From: Conus ventricosus
Taxonomy: Eukaryota > Mollusca > Gastropoda > Neogastropoda > Conidae
Assembly (NCBI GenBank): GCA_018398815.1
Contig: CM031616.1
Location: forward strand, 34,559,168 to 34,623,167
Reading direction: 5' to 3'
DNA length: 64,000 nt
The notes under the pieces were generated by a model. It saw only the letters and a list, made by a program, of their open reading frames with translations, made no database searches and was not told where the DNA came from. The translations under genes were made by a program, and so were the position numbers. How positions within the stretch are numbered: the first letter of the stretch is position 1; every line of letters starts with the position of its first letter. This document shows positions 10,105 through 21,989 of the stretch, piece after piece.

Positions 10105-11514
10105 TGTCCGGACGAAAAAAAAAAAACCAAAGTCGGGTCAGTCGCCACCCGGTTTTTTTTGGACATAAGCCCCAACCCCAAATTATCCTGGCGGTGTCCA
10201 GGCAAAACGCCCTTAAGGTGTGCGTCACCCAATTAGGCCAGCGGGGGGGCCCCAGGGGGGGCCGGGCCCCGGTCCGGCAGAGGGACTAAGTAGCTGGGCC
10301 CAAAACGTCTCGTTTGGTCTGGCCGGGAGGGGGTCTCGGCGCCTGGGGGTCGGGGACTGCCCGGGCCCAATTTTGCAGGCCAGCGCCCACAAGTTAATCG
10401 GGGGCGCCGGTTGAAGTAGGGGGGGGAAAGTATTGTGTGGTGGGGGAAAACCCAAAGAAATTTTTAAAATGCCCCATTACCCCCACAGAGGCAAGGTTTG
10501 TAGATGTGACTTGAGATTTGAATGCCCAAATGGAAATTTAGGGGGAGGAAACCCTCGTAGAAGGCGGGAAAATACTGCCCAATGGTACTCGCCCTTTAAA
10601 CAATGGGATGTTTAATAAAAAAGCGATGCGGGGAGTGAAGGGGGAAAGAAGCCCGACGAGAGAGAGGAGGAGGTTTTCGGGTTTTTGGCTTTTGCACGTG
10701 GAAAAAAAAAGGGGGGGGGGCCCGGGCAGGAATAAGGGGGGGTGAAGAAAACCGAGCGTAGCTTTTAGCACCATAGAGAGTCCGAGAGGAAGGAAAAGGA
10801 GAGATGTGGAAAAGAGAGAGTTGCAAAACTGATGAAGAGAAAAAAAAGAAAAAAAAAAAGAAAAAAAAAGAACCGGGTCCTTTTGTTTGGCGATAAAAGA
10901 AAGAGAGAGAGGTGCAATGCTTTTAAGCAGGAAGAAAGAAAGGGGAACAGATCGATGTCTGATAGTCACGTTCAATCGAACCCGGGGGTTTGACCTCATA
11001 CTTGGCCATTTCCACTTTCATCAGCGTCCAAATGCCCAAGCCAGCGGTTTAAATTTACCAAATGCCAGCAGCCCAACCTGACCAGTGCAGCAGTCTTTCC
11101 CGACCAAATGCCCCGCAGTTTTGTTGTGCTTTGTGAAAGTGGGCAGGGGAAAAAAAAAAAAGAAAAAAAAAGGAAAAAAAAAAGGAAGTGATTCGTGAAT
11201 AGTTTAAGATCACCCGGGGGCCCGGTAAAATAGAAATCTATTTTAACCCCCGGGTTTGTTAATGATGTTTTTGGGGAAATGGTTTTTTTGAAATTCAAAG
11301 GAAAAAAGAGAATGTTTTTTTTTGTTTTTACCCCCATATGCATTTTATGTTTCCTTTTAAAGGTTTATGTGTAGTAAAGGGGTTTTAAAACTTTACTTGT
11401 GGTTTTATGTGGGCGAATGCATGGGCATTTTGAAAAAGAGATTGTTTAAAAAAGCTGTGAGTGTGTTTGGGCTGTGCGCTAGTCCTTCCTCACTGTCATT
11501 CCCCGAGGTTGACA
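10105..11514 (+). repeat. 5' LTR of element A (corrupted)
   Basis: Begins TGTCCGG and ends GTTGACA. It aligns along its length with 29,061-30,397: shared landmarks are GTCGGGTCAGTCGCCA, GGACATAAGC, CAGATCGATGTCTGATAGTC and GGTTGACA. The TG...CA ends and GAGTG duplications fix the outer border. It is longer than its sister because of spurious homopolymer expansion. Confidence 0.85.
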
Positions 11515-11540
11515 ATTTATTGGCGAGCCTGCCGGATATT
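11515..11540 (+). promoter_or_regulatory. Putative primer-binding site of element A
   Basis: Directly after the LTR the sequence reads ATTTATTGGCGAGCCTGCC. A TGG within a few bases of the LTR end is expected for a tRNA primer site. I cannot name the tRNA, and the consensus here is unreliable. Confidence 0.35.
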
Positions 11541-13137
11541 CTGGGGCCCCCTTTTTTTAATTGTTCAACTTTTCGAGAGGAAGCTGGGTGGGATTCAAAT
11601 ATTGTAATCCTAAAAACAAGGGATGTCTTTCTGTATGTTCCCAAAATAGTTTTAAAAATAGCTTGGTTGCTTCCCGTTTGTTTAAAAACTAGGGTTTTGG
11701 GTTTCGCCCCCGAATATTATTTGCCCCGGGTTGCCCTTTTAATTTGCCCCAAAAGTTGGGTTTAGGCGCTAGGGGGTCTTTTTAAAAATTTAATTTCGGG
11801 TTTTCCCAAGTAAAAAATTTTCATTCCTTTGGATTGTGCTATTACGTCAATCGTGTTTGGTAACCACCCCGTTTGGCTTGTGTAGTAATTAAAAAACTTG
11901 TTCCAAAAAAAAAAAAAAATATAATGGCGGACGAAAAAAAAACCCCTATTGAAAAAACTTGTGGCATCGCTCGTGGAAATTTTTTCTTTCTCGGGGGAAA
12001 GAGGGGCGAGCATTCGTTTAAACCCCAAAAAGGGAAAGGGGAAAAAAATGAGCGAGCGGAAAAAACGCCGTTAAACTCAGTAGGAAAAGCAAGGGCAGAA
12101 AGTTTTAACCCCGGAAACAAAAAAAGATTAGGTTTTAGGCTAAACAGGTAAAGGAAAACCGGGGAGGAAACAGAAAGAATTAAAGGGTTCAATTAGAGTT
12201 AGAGAGAGTGGGGAAAACGGGGGTGACCACCCATGATGTAGTTCAGTTTCCCGTGCCCCCGTGCCCCAGTTATGCCCCCCCACCAAAGTTGGGCCCAAAA
12301 TTTTCCCGGGAAAGGGTCAGATTCGATTTGATGCCCAAATCGTCGTTTTGAAACGTTTGCTATTGTCAGGGTTTTGGGTTCAAAAAGAGTGGGGCAGTTC
12401 ATTTTGTCAGCGCTATTGACGGGGGTTAAAGGGAAATTTCGATTTTTCCCCTGCGTTACCAGCAGACCAACAATCTGATTTTGGTGCTGTGAAAGGGGTC
12501 TTTGATGAAGGGATTTGACCCCCAGAGGAAAGGTTTTGAAAGAAATTTCGATCAGTAGATTACAAGGGGAGGGAAACGTACAATCAGTTTGGTGCCCCTT
12601 TTGATTTACTATTTTGGAAGTGGTTTTGAGTTGAGCGGTACGAAAAAAAGGAGTTCGCTGAAGAAAGAGTGGTTTTGGGAAAAAACAGATTTTGTTTTTG
12701 GTTTTCCCGCCGAGTTAACTATACCCTTTGAAAGAGAGGGGCAAACCCGAGCACAAGGGGAAGTTGCTGATTTTGCAGAGGTGTTCAGGGAGGCATGTTT
12801 GGGCACAAGGTGCAGGAGAAAACAGGTGCCCGGCACAGGGAGAAGGTCCCAAGGGGGAAATGGAGAGTTTTCTGCAAAGTCTGCAAAAACCCAGTTTGGG
12901 GGGGCAAAAAATGGGGCAAAGGGCAATAGGTGTTTTTTTTGTCACAAAAAAGGGACTGGGGGCGAAGGGATTGTCGCATGGGGGTTCCAGAAGGGGGCGC
13001 CTTGCAAAGGTTGAAAAAGGGTCGCCAGGGGAAACGCCCCGCGTGGAACCAAAAAGGGGTTTAAAAATGAAGAGGGGGGAGTGCGGCCTTTGGTAGCATT
13101 GGGCAGCAAATTGGGGTCAGGGTTTGGGGGACTAGGC
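11541..13137 (+). pseudogene. gag: Element A gag region with zinc knuckle
   Basis: Structural (nucleocapsid) protein of the Ty3/Gypsy element, expected to package element RNA in cytoplasmic particles. The clearest evidence is at 12,930-12,975, where CFFCHKKG and a following downstream Cys match a CX2CX4HX4C knuckle with one frameshift. A longer open segment at 12,589-13,014 leads into it. The N-terminal part (about 11,800-12,590) is too corrupted to read. The gene stops where element B inserts at about 13,138, and its protease continues at 26,490 on the same strand. That continuation supports the gag call. Confidence 0.6.
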
Positions 13138-13723
13138 TGGGGGTCCGGTCGCCCAAACCCGGCGGCCCCACCCAAACCTTTCCCCCACCCATTAACAAAT
13201 AGAGCAGAAACGCAGACACTAACACAAATTTTTCAATCAGGCACCTTTTTTTATTTCACCACCCAAAAAAATACCATGGCGCCCACTCCGGGCCTTACAA
13301 CCACACCCGGTATCCCCCCTTCTTCACTGCCCCCCCTACCCCACTACGACCCTGAGAAACCCCATCCTTTTATTAAACACCGTTGGGTATATCACTGCGG
13401 AAACCTAGGGACGCAGAGATAGCCCGCACACGTGGTGGCTAACTAAATAGGGACAAAAAAAAACCCCAAGGGACTCTAAACTTAAATGCTACACCCACCC
13501 CTTTCCCCCCAGGACCCCCCCTTTCTCTTTTGACCCGGGGACCACTATCGCACTGGTCACCTGCGCCCTAAGGGAGGGCAACGACAAGTACCCTACACTG
13601 TGCTGGCACTGCGTCCCAAAAGGAGGCGTAGCTAACACCCTATCCCACTACCTAACGCTACACCCCTTCTACAAACCCATGGGACAACCTATGCCCCCCC
13701 GGGAAAGCTTAGTCCTTGGCACT

Positions 13724-13850
13724 GTCCGGGGAACCCTCGACTGATCCTCCACGGATGACTCCGCTCCTCAGCGCTGTCCGTGGACCCTCGCAGGCTGATC
13801 CTCCACGGATGCTCCGCTCCTCAGCGCTGTCCGCGGCCTCACGCAGATGA
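13724..13850. repeat. GC-rich ~57-bp minisatellite within element B LTR
   Basis: About two and a half copies of a unit containing CTCCACGGATGACTCCGCTC, CTCAGCGCTGTCCG and GGACCCTCGCAG. The same array is in the sister LTR at about 23,457-23,590, so it existed before this insertion. A GC-rich block downstream (to 14,290) keeps long minus-strand frames open in both LTRs (13,864-14,283 and 23,452-24,039), but their sequences do not stay in one frame relative to each other. Confidence 0.7.
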
Positions 13851-15863
13851 CACCCCGAAGACTCTACACCCCGGGCGCCGACCGTGACTCCTCATCGGTC
13901 TGACTCCTCCCCTGCCTGGGCACGACACCTGGGCCCCCACACACCAGACGCCCTTCGACCGAGTCCGGGGCTCGAAGGACACTCCTTCTCTGAAGGCCCC
14001 GCCGGACACTGAGGGGGAGGGAAGGTCTGGTGCAGCGCCCTCTCACAGGACGCCGAACCGAGTAGAGCAACAGGTGGCTGGAGAAACCCCGGGAGAACCC
14101 CGGTAGCGAAAGACGGCCCACGGCCTGGATGGTTTCCTCTCCTGGGAAAGCAGCAGGCAATGGACACTGCCCCTCACCTGCCGGCACGCGCAGGCGACTG
14201 CGGTGGGTTTTGGCCCCAGCCTCAGGACGGAAACAGGATACCACCTGCTGACACAACTGTAGGCCACTACTGTAATGTTGCAACTACCCGAGTCATCAAA
14301 GCCTTTAGGCTACTTGGGGAAAGCTTTAACTCTCCATCTCCCTTGCCTACCCCCACTCGGGAATGAGAGTGACCCCTTGAATTTTCGAAAACACCCCCCA
14401 TAACCCGTTTTCTTGGGGGTTATCATATCCATTCCTGCCAACCTTACAACAACAGTAAACAATATCTCTCTGAGCCAATCTACAATATTTCATATGAAAT
14501 TATGACTCGCACACAAATTTTCAGAAAAATAATCCCAAACTTTAAACACTCCAATACGACTCCCTGGGCCCCTTAGGAAATACTAAACAAAAATTAGGAA
14601 ATGGGCAATCTCCAAAGGGAAAAGTTTTCCACATAGTATCAGTAGTTTAAACCACATCTCAAAAAAACAACAAAAGAACAAAAGAATTATTAATTTCTAA
14701 CGGTTCACAGTTCTAGCATATTTTATAACAAAATCGGCTCGCCGTCACAATCCTTCACATTCTCATCCCTCTTTGCACTGTCAATTATAATCTATATCAA
14801 ACATGATTTGTTCATCAAAATTTCCATCCAGCAACCCACTCTCATGTCATCTCTTGTCAGATAACCCAGTGGTTAATCCTTGTTAATGCCAACACAAACC
14901 CTACTTCATACAATTTACAGGGTGCACTTCCCCGTTTTACCCTATCAACTGCTGAGCTACCCCCTTTAAACTTTACCTTACCCTTCTTTCCGACTACTAA
15001 AATTCATAATGGGGCCGTTCCCTACCACCTAAAATCTTTCTCCAACCCTATTTTGTCACAAACACATACATCCTGCATGTGTGACAACTGTCACTTAAAA
15101 AAAAAAAAACACACATAACCACTTCTAACCATATGTACTCGCTGTGCTGTACCAAACACGTACGTCACAGATACAGTCTGCACGCGCACGACACCCGCGT
15201 CGAGAATCATGACTCATAAAACGAAAGTGAAAGACACCAACATAAAGTGAATAGTCACGACCGTACCTGATATAAACGCACTCGACTACCAATTAGCTTG
15301 GCCCTACTGTACAGGTTAAACCGTTTCCAATGCTATGCAGGTCCAACTCCGAAATCATTAATAAATGTCAACGAACTACTACTATTTACAACGAAAATTG
15401 AGTCACTATCCCTTTTCGATTCACGCAGACACATCTGCACCTGACTCATACTATGATCCTCAACAAAATGCAAACCTCATATTAACCTTCTTACTGAACC
15501 CGCTCTGACATTAACAGAACTGATCAACAACCAATATCCCATCACCGTCCATCAACGGTTATTATATCGAATCCACCATTGCTAGCCAACCTGTCACATG
15601 ACAATCGAACTCAGGAACAATAATAATAATAACGAACACTTAATAATAGAACCACTATGTACACTATTTACAGAATATACAGAAAAGAGTACCAACACAA
15701 ACCGCTGACAAAAAGGCTTCAATCACAGAACCAGACGACATCATACCACAACCAGTATACGCAACAAACATAATACAACTAAACACAGCAGAGACAATTA
15801 CAGTACACACTCGCCATAATACAAAACAACATGACGAATGACACCACCGAACCTAACAATCAC

Positions 15864-16130
15864 CAACCGGGACAGACAACGTTCAACCACACCAGTTCTG
15901 CAACTGGCTGAAGTGGCTGCCAACAGAGACGACACAGAAGCCGCACAATACAAGACACCGACGAACCACAACACCAACGAACATAACGATCACCAACCAT
16001 GACAGACAGACGATCAACCACACCAGTTCTGCAACTGGCTGAAGTGGCTGCCCAACAGAGACACGACAGAACCCGGCACAGGCCAAGGCACACCAGAACC
16101 CGACGAGGACCTGGCACTAACTATGACCGA
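15864..16130. repeat. ~138-bp tandem duplication within element B LTR
   Basis: GACAGACA.CG.TCAACCACAC, then CAGTTCTGCAACTGGCTGAA and GTGGCTGCC.AACAGAGAC, occurs at about 15,870 and again at about 16,008. The sister LTR has the same pair at about 25,645 and 25,785. The core carries a GTTCTGCAACTGGC dyad. Found in both LTRs, it is an ancestral part of the LTR. Confidence 0.75.
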
Positions 16131-16709
16131 AGTCACTCAGCTCGACTAACGCGCTGCCGCCGCAACTACAAGGCGCGTCACACTCCGTCGAACACCAGGA
16201 CCGAAGTGAAGCTACCCCCCAACGCAGTCCGACCTGGTCGGAACCCAGCGAACTCTTGGCTCACACACACAAAACAGCGATGGTCAGAGCAGCGTATCCC
16301 TCCGCAGAGCTGACGCACGCGCCGCCGCAACGACTAGTTGTTGCTCGTGCAACACACGACAATTTACCACAACAACTCACAGACTTGACAACACCAACAA
16401 CTGCCAATATCCTGCCCCGCTTCTCTGGTGTAGAACCCAAGTAACAAAGGTAAACAATCGGAATGAAACCAACCTCCCGCTTCCATCCCTTCACAAGTGA
16501 AATGAAATCAAGAATAATTTTATGTCTTTATTTCCCCAGCCCCCTATACCTAGTCCTAACCTTCCACCTTAACCAAAACCCCAAGCTTACACACGGCACA
16601 CATCTCCGACACACATACACAAATGCACACGTGCCACACGCTCTCCATTTCTGAACTACCATACTCCAACCCACATGGACGGCTGGTTTACTACTGCCGA
16701 TCGGTGACA

Positions 16710-17180
16710 CACCGCACCTGCCTAAGTTTAACACAGGTTAAAACCAACAAAAACTTTCTCACTCGATCGGCTTACTCACACCCAACCTATAACAATCCAA
16801 CTCCACACCACTCACTCTCCCTGGCGGTTACTTCTGATGTACCCCCATCATCATTTCAACAACATAATCACTTTTCAATACTCATTAACCGCAGATACAT
16901 TATTCAACCTGGTCTAGACTCTGCTTCAACACCTTAACGCAGGCACTACAGGCACAGTTACATTACGGGCTATGATATAAACTCATAACCGAGGTGGCTC
17001 TGACCCTGCACGACCGATATGCAACACGGCTGATCTATACCACACCGCCCAGCAACACTATTTCCTAGACGTCCTTCTCTGCCAATGACAATGACACAAT
17101 GCATATCGTCCGACCAATGTCGACCTTCTCATGACACAAGTAAATGGACTACAGGGTCTCTCTCACTCTCCTCCACTCAC
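16710..17180. other. Element B 3' untranslated internal region
   Basis: Lies between the RNase H region and the 3' LTR. On the minus strand the bases adjoining the LTR read CAGGTGCGGTG. That is purine-rich but a weak polypurine-tract candidate. No gene motif seen. Confidence 0.4.
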
Positions 17181-17189
17181 TCTCACTCT

Positions 17190-18540
17190 CCCTCTACCAA
17201 GCGACTCAAGAAGTCTGCGCCACATTGTCCGTGATGGGGGGGGGGGGGGGGCGTGTTTCCTTCCTGACACTGCTGCACCGTAAAACTGAATGGCTGCGCT
17301 GCAGGACCACCTTGTGATCCTCCCACAAACGACTCACCTTCTAAATACTGAATGGGAATGATCTGTCTTGGACAATAAAGGGGGTCCATACAAATATACC
17401 TGGAAACTTTTGTATTCCCCACACCACTGCCAGACACTCCTCTCCAACTAGGGGGTAGTTCTATCTGCTCTGCAGGCTTAATTTCCTGCTGGCACATCTA
17501 CAGGGCGCATCTCTTCAGGGTACTGGCTGAACACAGCAGAGCTCCCACTCCCACTTCTGATGCGTTCATCTGAGCACAAATGTCCAACCCCCGGCACCGG
17601 CAAATTACAGACAGGAGATGTATCAGAAATGCTGCTTCAAGGCTTGAAACGCACGTTCGCACTCCAGTCGTTCCATTCACCGCCTGGGCGGTTTCCCTTA
17701 GTGAGATCAGTAAAGGGGTTTGGCAATGTCAGACAAACCGGGGCACAATTTTCCTGTAGTAACCCCACTAGTCCCAGGAAATCCCCGCAACTGGCCCGTT
17801 TGGTCTCAGCCTAGGCGCATCCATAATGCGGGTCATTTTATCCTGCTCAGTAGCCCATATTTTCCCGTGCCACCTATCCTTGCCCCTAAGTAGGTAATTT
17901 CCTTTCCTCCAGCGCACACTTTGAAGTCGGGCTGAACAAAGACATTCCCCGAGTCTCTGGAACACACGCCTGAGAACTTCATATGGCTGTCCTGATCAAT
18001 TGTGGCCACCAGATGTCATCAATGAATTTATTCGACATCTGGCTTCCAATTGTTGCAACAGTCTTTCTCATCATGCGCGTGAATACTGCCCTGAAGTACA
18101 CAGTCCAAATGGCATCACTTTCCACTGGAATTGTCCTTCTGGTGTAGCAAAAGCATCTTTCGCGCGGTCCTGCTCTACTCACGGGATTTGCCAATACCTT
18201 TAGCGAGATCGATCTTAGCTGAACACCTTCTTCTCTCCAAGCTTGGCAAACAGAATTCAATGTCCGTGCATGGGTTCAGCATCAAACTGCACGATGCGAT
18301 CACCTCCTGAAGTCAACGCACAAACCTGATCTCCCACTTTCTTCGTTGACCAGTACGATGGGTTGAGGCAGTATGGGCGAACGTCGACGGCTCGATCGCA
18401 ACCATCCTGATCATGCCTGACCTCGCTCCCTAACCGGCCCTCGTTTGTGCAAAAGGCACTTGGTAATGGCTTTGACCTGATAGGGATGTCGGACGCAGCC
18501 TGATGCTGCACGTTTCTAGGTTTGTGCAGAGGGCACATCA
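17190..18540 (-). pseudogene. pol (RT-RH): Element B reverse transcriptase and RNase H
   Basis: RNA-dependent DNA polymerase with RNase H that copies element RNA into DNA. On the minus strand RT begins with a segment containing DIPIRSKPLPSAF and VRHDQDGCD (18,257-18,538). The catalytic box appears as NKFIDDIW (about 18,010-18,040), the FIDDI form of Ty3/Gypsy YIDDI. Downstream, VFQRLGECLC, YLLRGKDRW and GKIWATEQDKMTRIMDAP match the RT thumb, and CAQMNASEVGVGALL matches the first RNase H motif. The region ends with QCGADFLSRLV near 17,195, the usual end of RNase H before a DNV(G)ADxLSR motif. At least four frameshifts. Integrase lies upstream rather than downstream. Confidence 0.85.
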
Positions 18541-18544
18541 GTCA

Positions 18545-19830
18545 GTACCTTCTTGAACTCGGGCCACTAACTCGTGCAATTTCGTACTAAAGTGCGGTCT
18601 TCTAGTGAGTATTACCACATCTCAGGCGCCTCTGTGGCCTCCAAGGGAATGGGTAGGATGTCATTACTCAACAAGGGAGTTTACCGTTACTCAATCAGCT
18701 CCTCTGGCACAACAATCGCAGCTACCGGGGCTGTTGATCTGCAGCGCGCTCGACGAACGACTTCAGTAGGTTCGCGTGGAATAGTCTTCAGTCTTTCCCC
18801 CTACTCTATGCGGTAAGCAGCTTCACCCACTCTCTCCAGCACTGTATATGGACCTCTCCATGCCAGTCCAATTTGTTTCTGCTTGGTCTGTCTGAAGTAC
18901 TAGCACTCTGGACCCCCACAGCTATCGTCCGGTTTTCGCCCTCACTCAAAATGTCGCTTGTACTATCCGCTGCTCTTTGCAAATTCTCCCTAGCCCCATC
19001 TCGCACGACCAGCATGTTTTGTTCTCTCAGGTTGACGACGTATTCGGCGCGGTATTCGGAGACTCTTTGCCTTCCGGTTGTAGCCACAGATCTCTCAATA
19101 TCTGCAGCGGCCCGCGCACCTGGCGTCCATAATGAGCATTTCAAAAGGCGAGAAACCGTACTCTCTTGAGGGACCTCACGGTAAGCAAGCAAAACGCCGT
19201 GCTGGTAAGCCACCGATCCCATCCTCTGTTTCTCCTGACACAGTCTGCGCAGCGGCATCACGCTTCAGATACCGTTGAAACGTTCTACCAATCCTTGCAC
19301 TGGCGCATGGTAAGGGTGATGGTAGTCCAGAACCTCGGATGCTAAAGTCAGTAGAACCGTCCTGCATGATATGACCATAAACCTGGTCCTCTATCAGTCA
19401 GTACCGACCCAGGGACTCCCTTCGTGTCCACATATTTGAAAACTGCCTCTGCCAATCGACTCGCTCGTGATGTGCGAAGAGGACTGCCTCAGGAATACCT
19501 TGTCGTAAAGTCGACCATCACCAAACAACGTATCTGTACCCACTCTGGATGCTGGAACGATGGGACTAGAATGATATCCAATCCAACCCGCTCGAACGCC
19601 GGCTCACGCATCATGGCATCTTCACGAGGAGTACTCTTGACCACTCTTCCTTACAATGGTACGCTGACACTGGATCACATGACTGCAGTACCGAACGAAT
19701 GTCAAGCATGCAATGCCTGCCAATTAAAAATGGCGACCAACTCGCTTACACGCTCCTTGGTTCGGGTGTACTCTAAGTGTCCCTACATGGGTATTCGTTC
19801 CGTGCTAGCTTCATCACCGTGGCCCGTTAG
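18545..19830 (-). pseudogene. pol (IN): Element B integrase with GPY/F module
   Basis: DDE recombinase that inserts element cDNA. On the minus strand the HHCC zinc finger lies at about 19,640-19,790, reading HLGYTRTKERVSELV in frame pieces followed by a CxxC region. The core is spread over several frames. LLAYREVPQEST followed by FSPFEM-like residues sits at 19,140-19,210, and CAGRCRY/VRGPLQI just after. The C-terminal GPY/F module (WRGPYTVLERVGEAAYRIE) is at about 18,805-18,870. A ~250-bp linker then leads straight into RT. Position upstream of RT on the same strand is the diagnostic feature. Confidence 0.85.
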
Positions 19831-20239
19831 TTCAGCTGGGACGCAGATTTGAACTCGCTACGTCCTTGGGACCCTCGAACCCGCCTGACCAGTACAACCA
19901 ATTTCGCGAGCGTACGCCGACTCGTCAAGGACTTGGTGTGAAGTGCGTTCCCTGCTTCACACGCACGTCCTAGCCTTCCTCAAGGTTTCACAATCCTGGT
20001 CCTTGCATCTGAATTAAATGCTGGGTATGAAGTGTTCAGAATCACATTCCTCGACGGGCAGCGTAGCTGGTTCTTGCTGCACCCTGGCTCTCTTCTCTGC
20101 GCACGTGTCTGCAACTGCCCTACCTAACGCTGGGTCTGCGGTAATACAGCAAAAACGTATCCAACCGGAAATCATCCTACTTTCTGTGCGAATTTCCGAT
20201 CAGGACTTCCTGCTCAGGGCTATTTCATAGACTAAAACC

Positions 20240-20430
20240 TCGCTACTTCCCTTCGATGAATGGCGACTTCAACTCTATTACCTGCCACAGTTAACATCGA
20301 CCTACATCGGATTCAGCCAACACTACTGGAACTGTCCTCATCCTGTTGTACGCGTCTGCTGGCACCAACCACTGCCCCTACGGTTGTACCGGCTACCCAA
20401 GTGTCTCGTAATCCCCATGCCGGAGCTCCG
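20240..20430 (-). pseudogene. pol (PR): Element B protease (weak)
   Basis: Aspartic protease that cleaves Gag-Pol. On the minus strand near 20,390 the frame reads GLRDT with a following Gly displaced by an indel, equivalent to LRDTGC in element A at 26,541. Position between the gag knuckle and integrase fits. The remainder is frameshifted, so this call depends on the order and one motif. Confidence 0.5.
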
Positions 20431-20539
20431 TTGAACCTCTACAATGCACCGCAGGATCGTACCGCTGCTCGGCGGAACATGGCGACACCAACGTAGGGAC
20501 CACTCAGCTTTTGGGGCTGGTCACTAACAATGAACAGCT

Positions 20540-21985
20540 TCCAACAGAATGGGGCTAGGCATTTCCTAGCGATGTCCTGGCTCTTGCATTGGAAACAGAT
20601 TAGGATCGATCTACTAGGCCCTTCTGATCTCCTAATTCGCTGCCCGCAGTGCACCAGCACTCTGTTTGGGATTTCCAGTGTGGGCTGCTCCCTACTTGTC
20701 TCAACGCCTATTACCCCCAGGTTGGGCTGGTTATCTGCTTCGTCTTGCTTCGCCTTCTCACCCAATCTTTGGCCTCTGCTAAAACAGAGCTTCCGTTTGC
20801 CATTTGTTCAACATTTTTTCGGCATGTCTTCCGGACCCAATCGTGAATCTCTGGGGAACAGCAGCTGTAAAACTGTTCTTGAAAAGAGATCCCTTAACAG
20901 CCTCTGCCACACTCTCGTCCTTGCCCGCTGCTGCACACCAAGAGGGAGAACCACCGCTTCATCCTTCCAGCACTTGGGCGAAAGTCTCAGCAGCGTCTTC
21001 TTGATGCTTCAAAGTTTTCCCCGGTAGGCCACACATCTAGCCTAAAGTGGCTGAACAGGGCGCTCTTTATCTGTCATAGTCGCCTAAACCTCCTCCACAC
21101 TTCAACCGATCACTGGCTTCTCTAAGTCTTTCCTCTCAGCAGAGACATCAGACGGGTGGCCATGAGGTCCTCGCTCCACTTGCACATCTGGGCTTACAAC
21201 GCTTCAAATTGGGCGAGACAGCCGTCCCACGTCGTCGTCTCTCCTAACGCTCAAGTGGACACGCTTCCGTTTTTTTCCCTTCACCTCAATCAAGCGTTTT
21301 ATGCGCTGCTTCAGATGAGGCCTGTCTCTCTTGTAGTTTAAGCTCACGCTCTCTGCTCTAACTCAGCTCCATCTATTCGTCTCTTGCGATCTAACTCGGC
21401 CCTGCTTTACTCCACGCGCGCTCTGCCTAAGCAGCTTTCTCCTCTTCAATCTTCCTCTGCCATCAGCTTTCTCACCTCTCAATCCTGCCCTCTGCCTATC
21501 AGCTTCCTCCTCTTCAATCCTCCTCTGCCTATCAGCTTCTCCTCGTCAATCCTCCTCTGCTTCATCTCTTAACTCCCTTGCCTACAGCTTTCTCTTCTTC
21601 ATCCTTTCATCTTCTGCCTCTCTAACTCCCTCTGCCTAGCAGCTTCTCTCTTCAATCCTTCACTTCTGCCTCACCTTCCTCCTCCATCCCGGAGTTCCAA
21701 CTACTGCTTCTCTCGCAATCTTCTCATCCTCATCCCTCCTGCATTAAACCTTTGCTTCTCCGTCTTCATTACGCACCGAGACTGTGACGAACTGGTGAGA
21801 TCTCCCCCAGCTAAATCCCATCGCGTTCCCAACTTGACAAACAATGCATAAGTCCCCTCCCCGTTCATGATCCACCCCCGCATCCTGGTCACTAACCTTG
21901 GGTTTGAATCCGCCGTAGGCCTGTGGATCCATGACACTAGCGGGGTCGTACTGCGGGTTGGGCTCGGGTGTGTTTTAGACATAGG
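20540..21985 (-). pseudogene. gag: Element B gag with zinc knuckle and Glu/Arg-rich region
   Basis: Capsid/nucleocapsid protein. A minus-strand frame begins near 21,982 (MSKTHPSPTRSTTP). From about 21,360 to 21,700 the DNA is an imperfect tandem repeat of CTCTGCCTATCAGCTTCCTC-like units, which on the minus strand encodes a charged Glu/Arg-rich, probably coiled-coil stretch. The knuckle lies at about 20,560-20,600 as CFQCKSQDIARKC, one residue short of CX2CX4HX4C (the Gly-His pair is damaged). Frames are broken by indels between these landmarks. Confidence 0.65.
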
Positions 21986-21989
21986 GTAC

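Larger units (their letters stand above)
7320..13450. other. Corrupted low-quality consensus zone
   Basis: Runs of A, T, G and C replace normal sequence. Two internal controls show this is not biological. First, 7,320-7,780 can be compared with the clean version at 4,252-4,690. Second, the LTR at 10,105-11,514 can be compared with its sister at ~29,061-30,397. In both, the left sequence is the same text with bases changed into neighbouring homopolymers. Corruption fades between ~13.4 and ~15 kb. No coding, G-tract or repeat count inside should be trusted. Confidence 0.8.
13138..16709 (-). repeat. 3' LTR of element B (~3.57 kb)
   Basis: Aligns from end to end with 22,865-26,489. The right border is sharp: both copies read GGCTGGTTTACTACTGCCGA then TCGGTGACA, and diverge at the next base. 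The left border lies in corrupted sequence around TGGGGGTCCGG, corresponding to TGTCACGGTCCG in the sister. More than 3.5 kb is very long for an LTR. It contains no transposase or RT motif, only internal tandem repeats listed separately. Confidence 0.85.

Noticed and set aside
17190..19830. Ty1/Copia element because integrase precedes RT
   Set aside because: The GPY/F module, FIDDI-type RT box and xADxLSR RNase H end are Ty3/Gypsy features; Gmr1-like order explains both.
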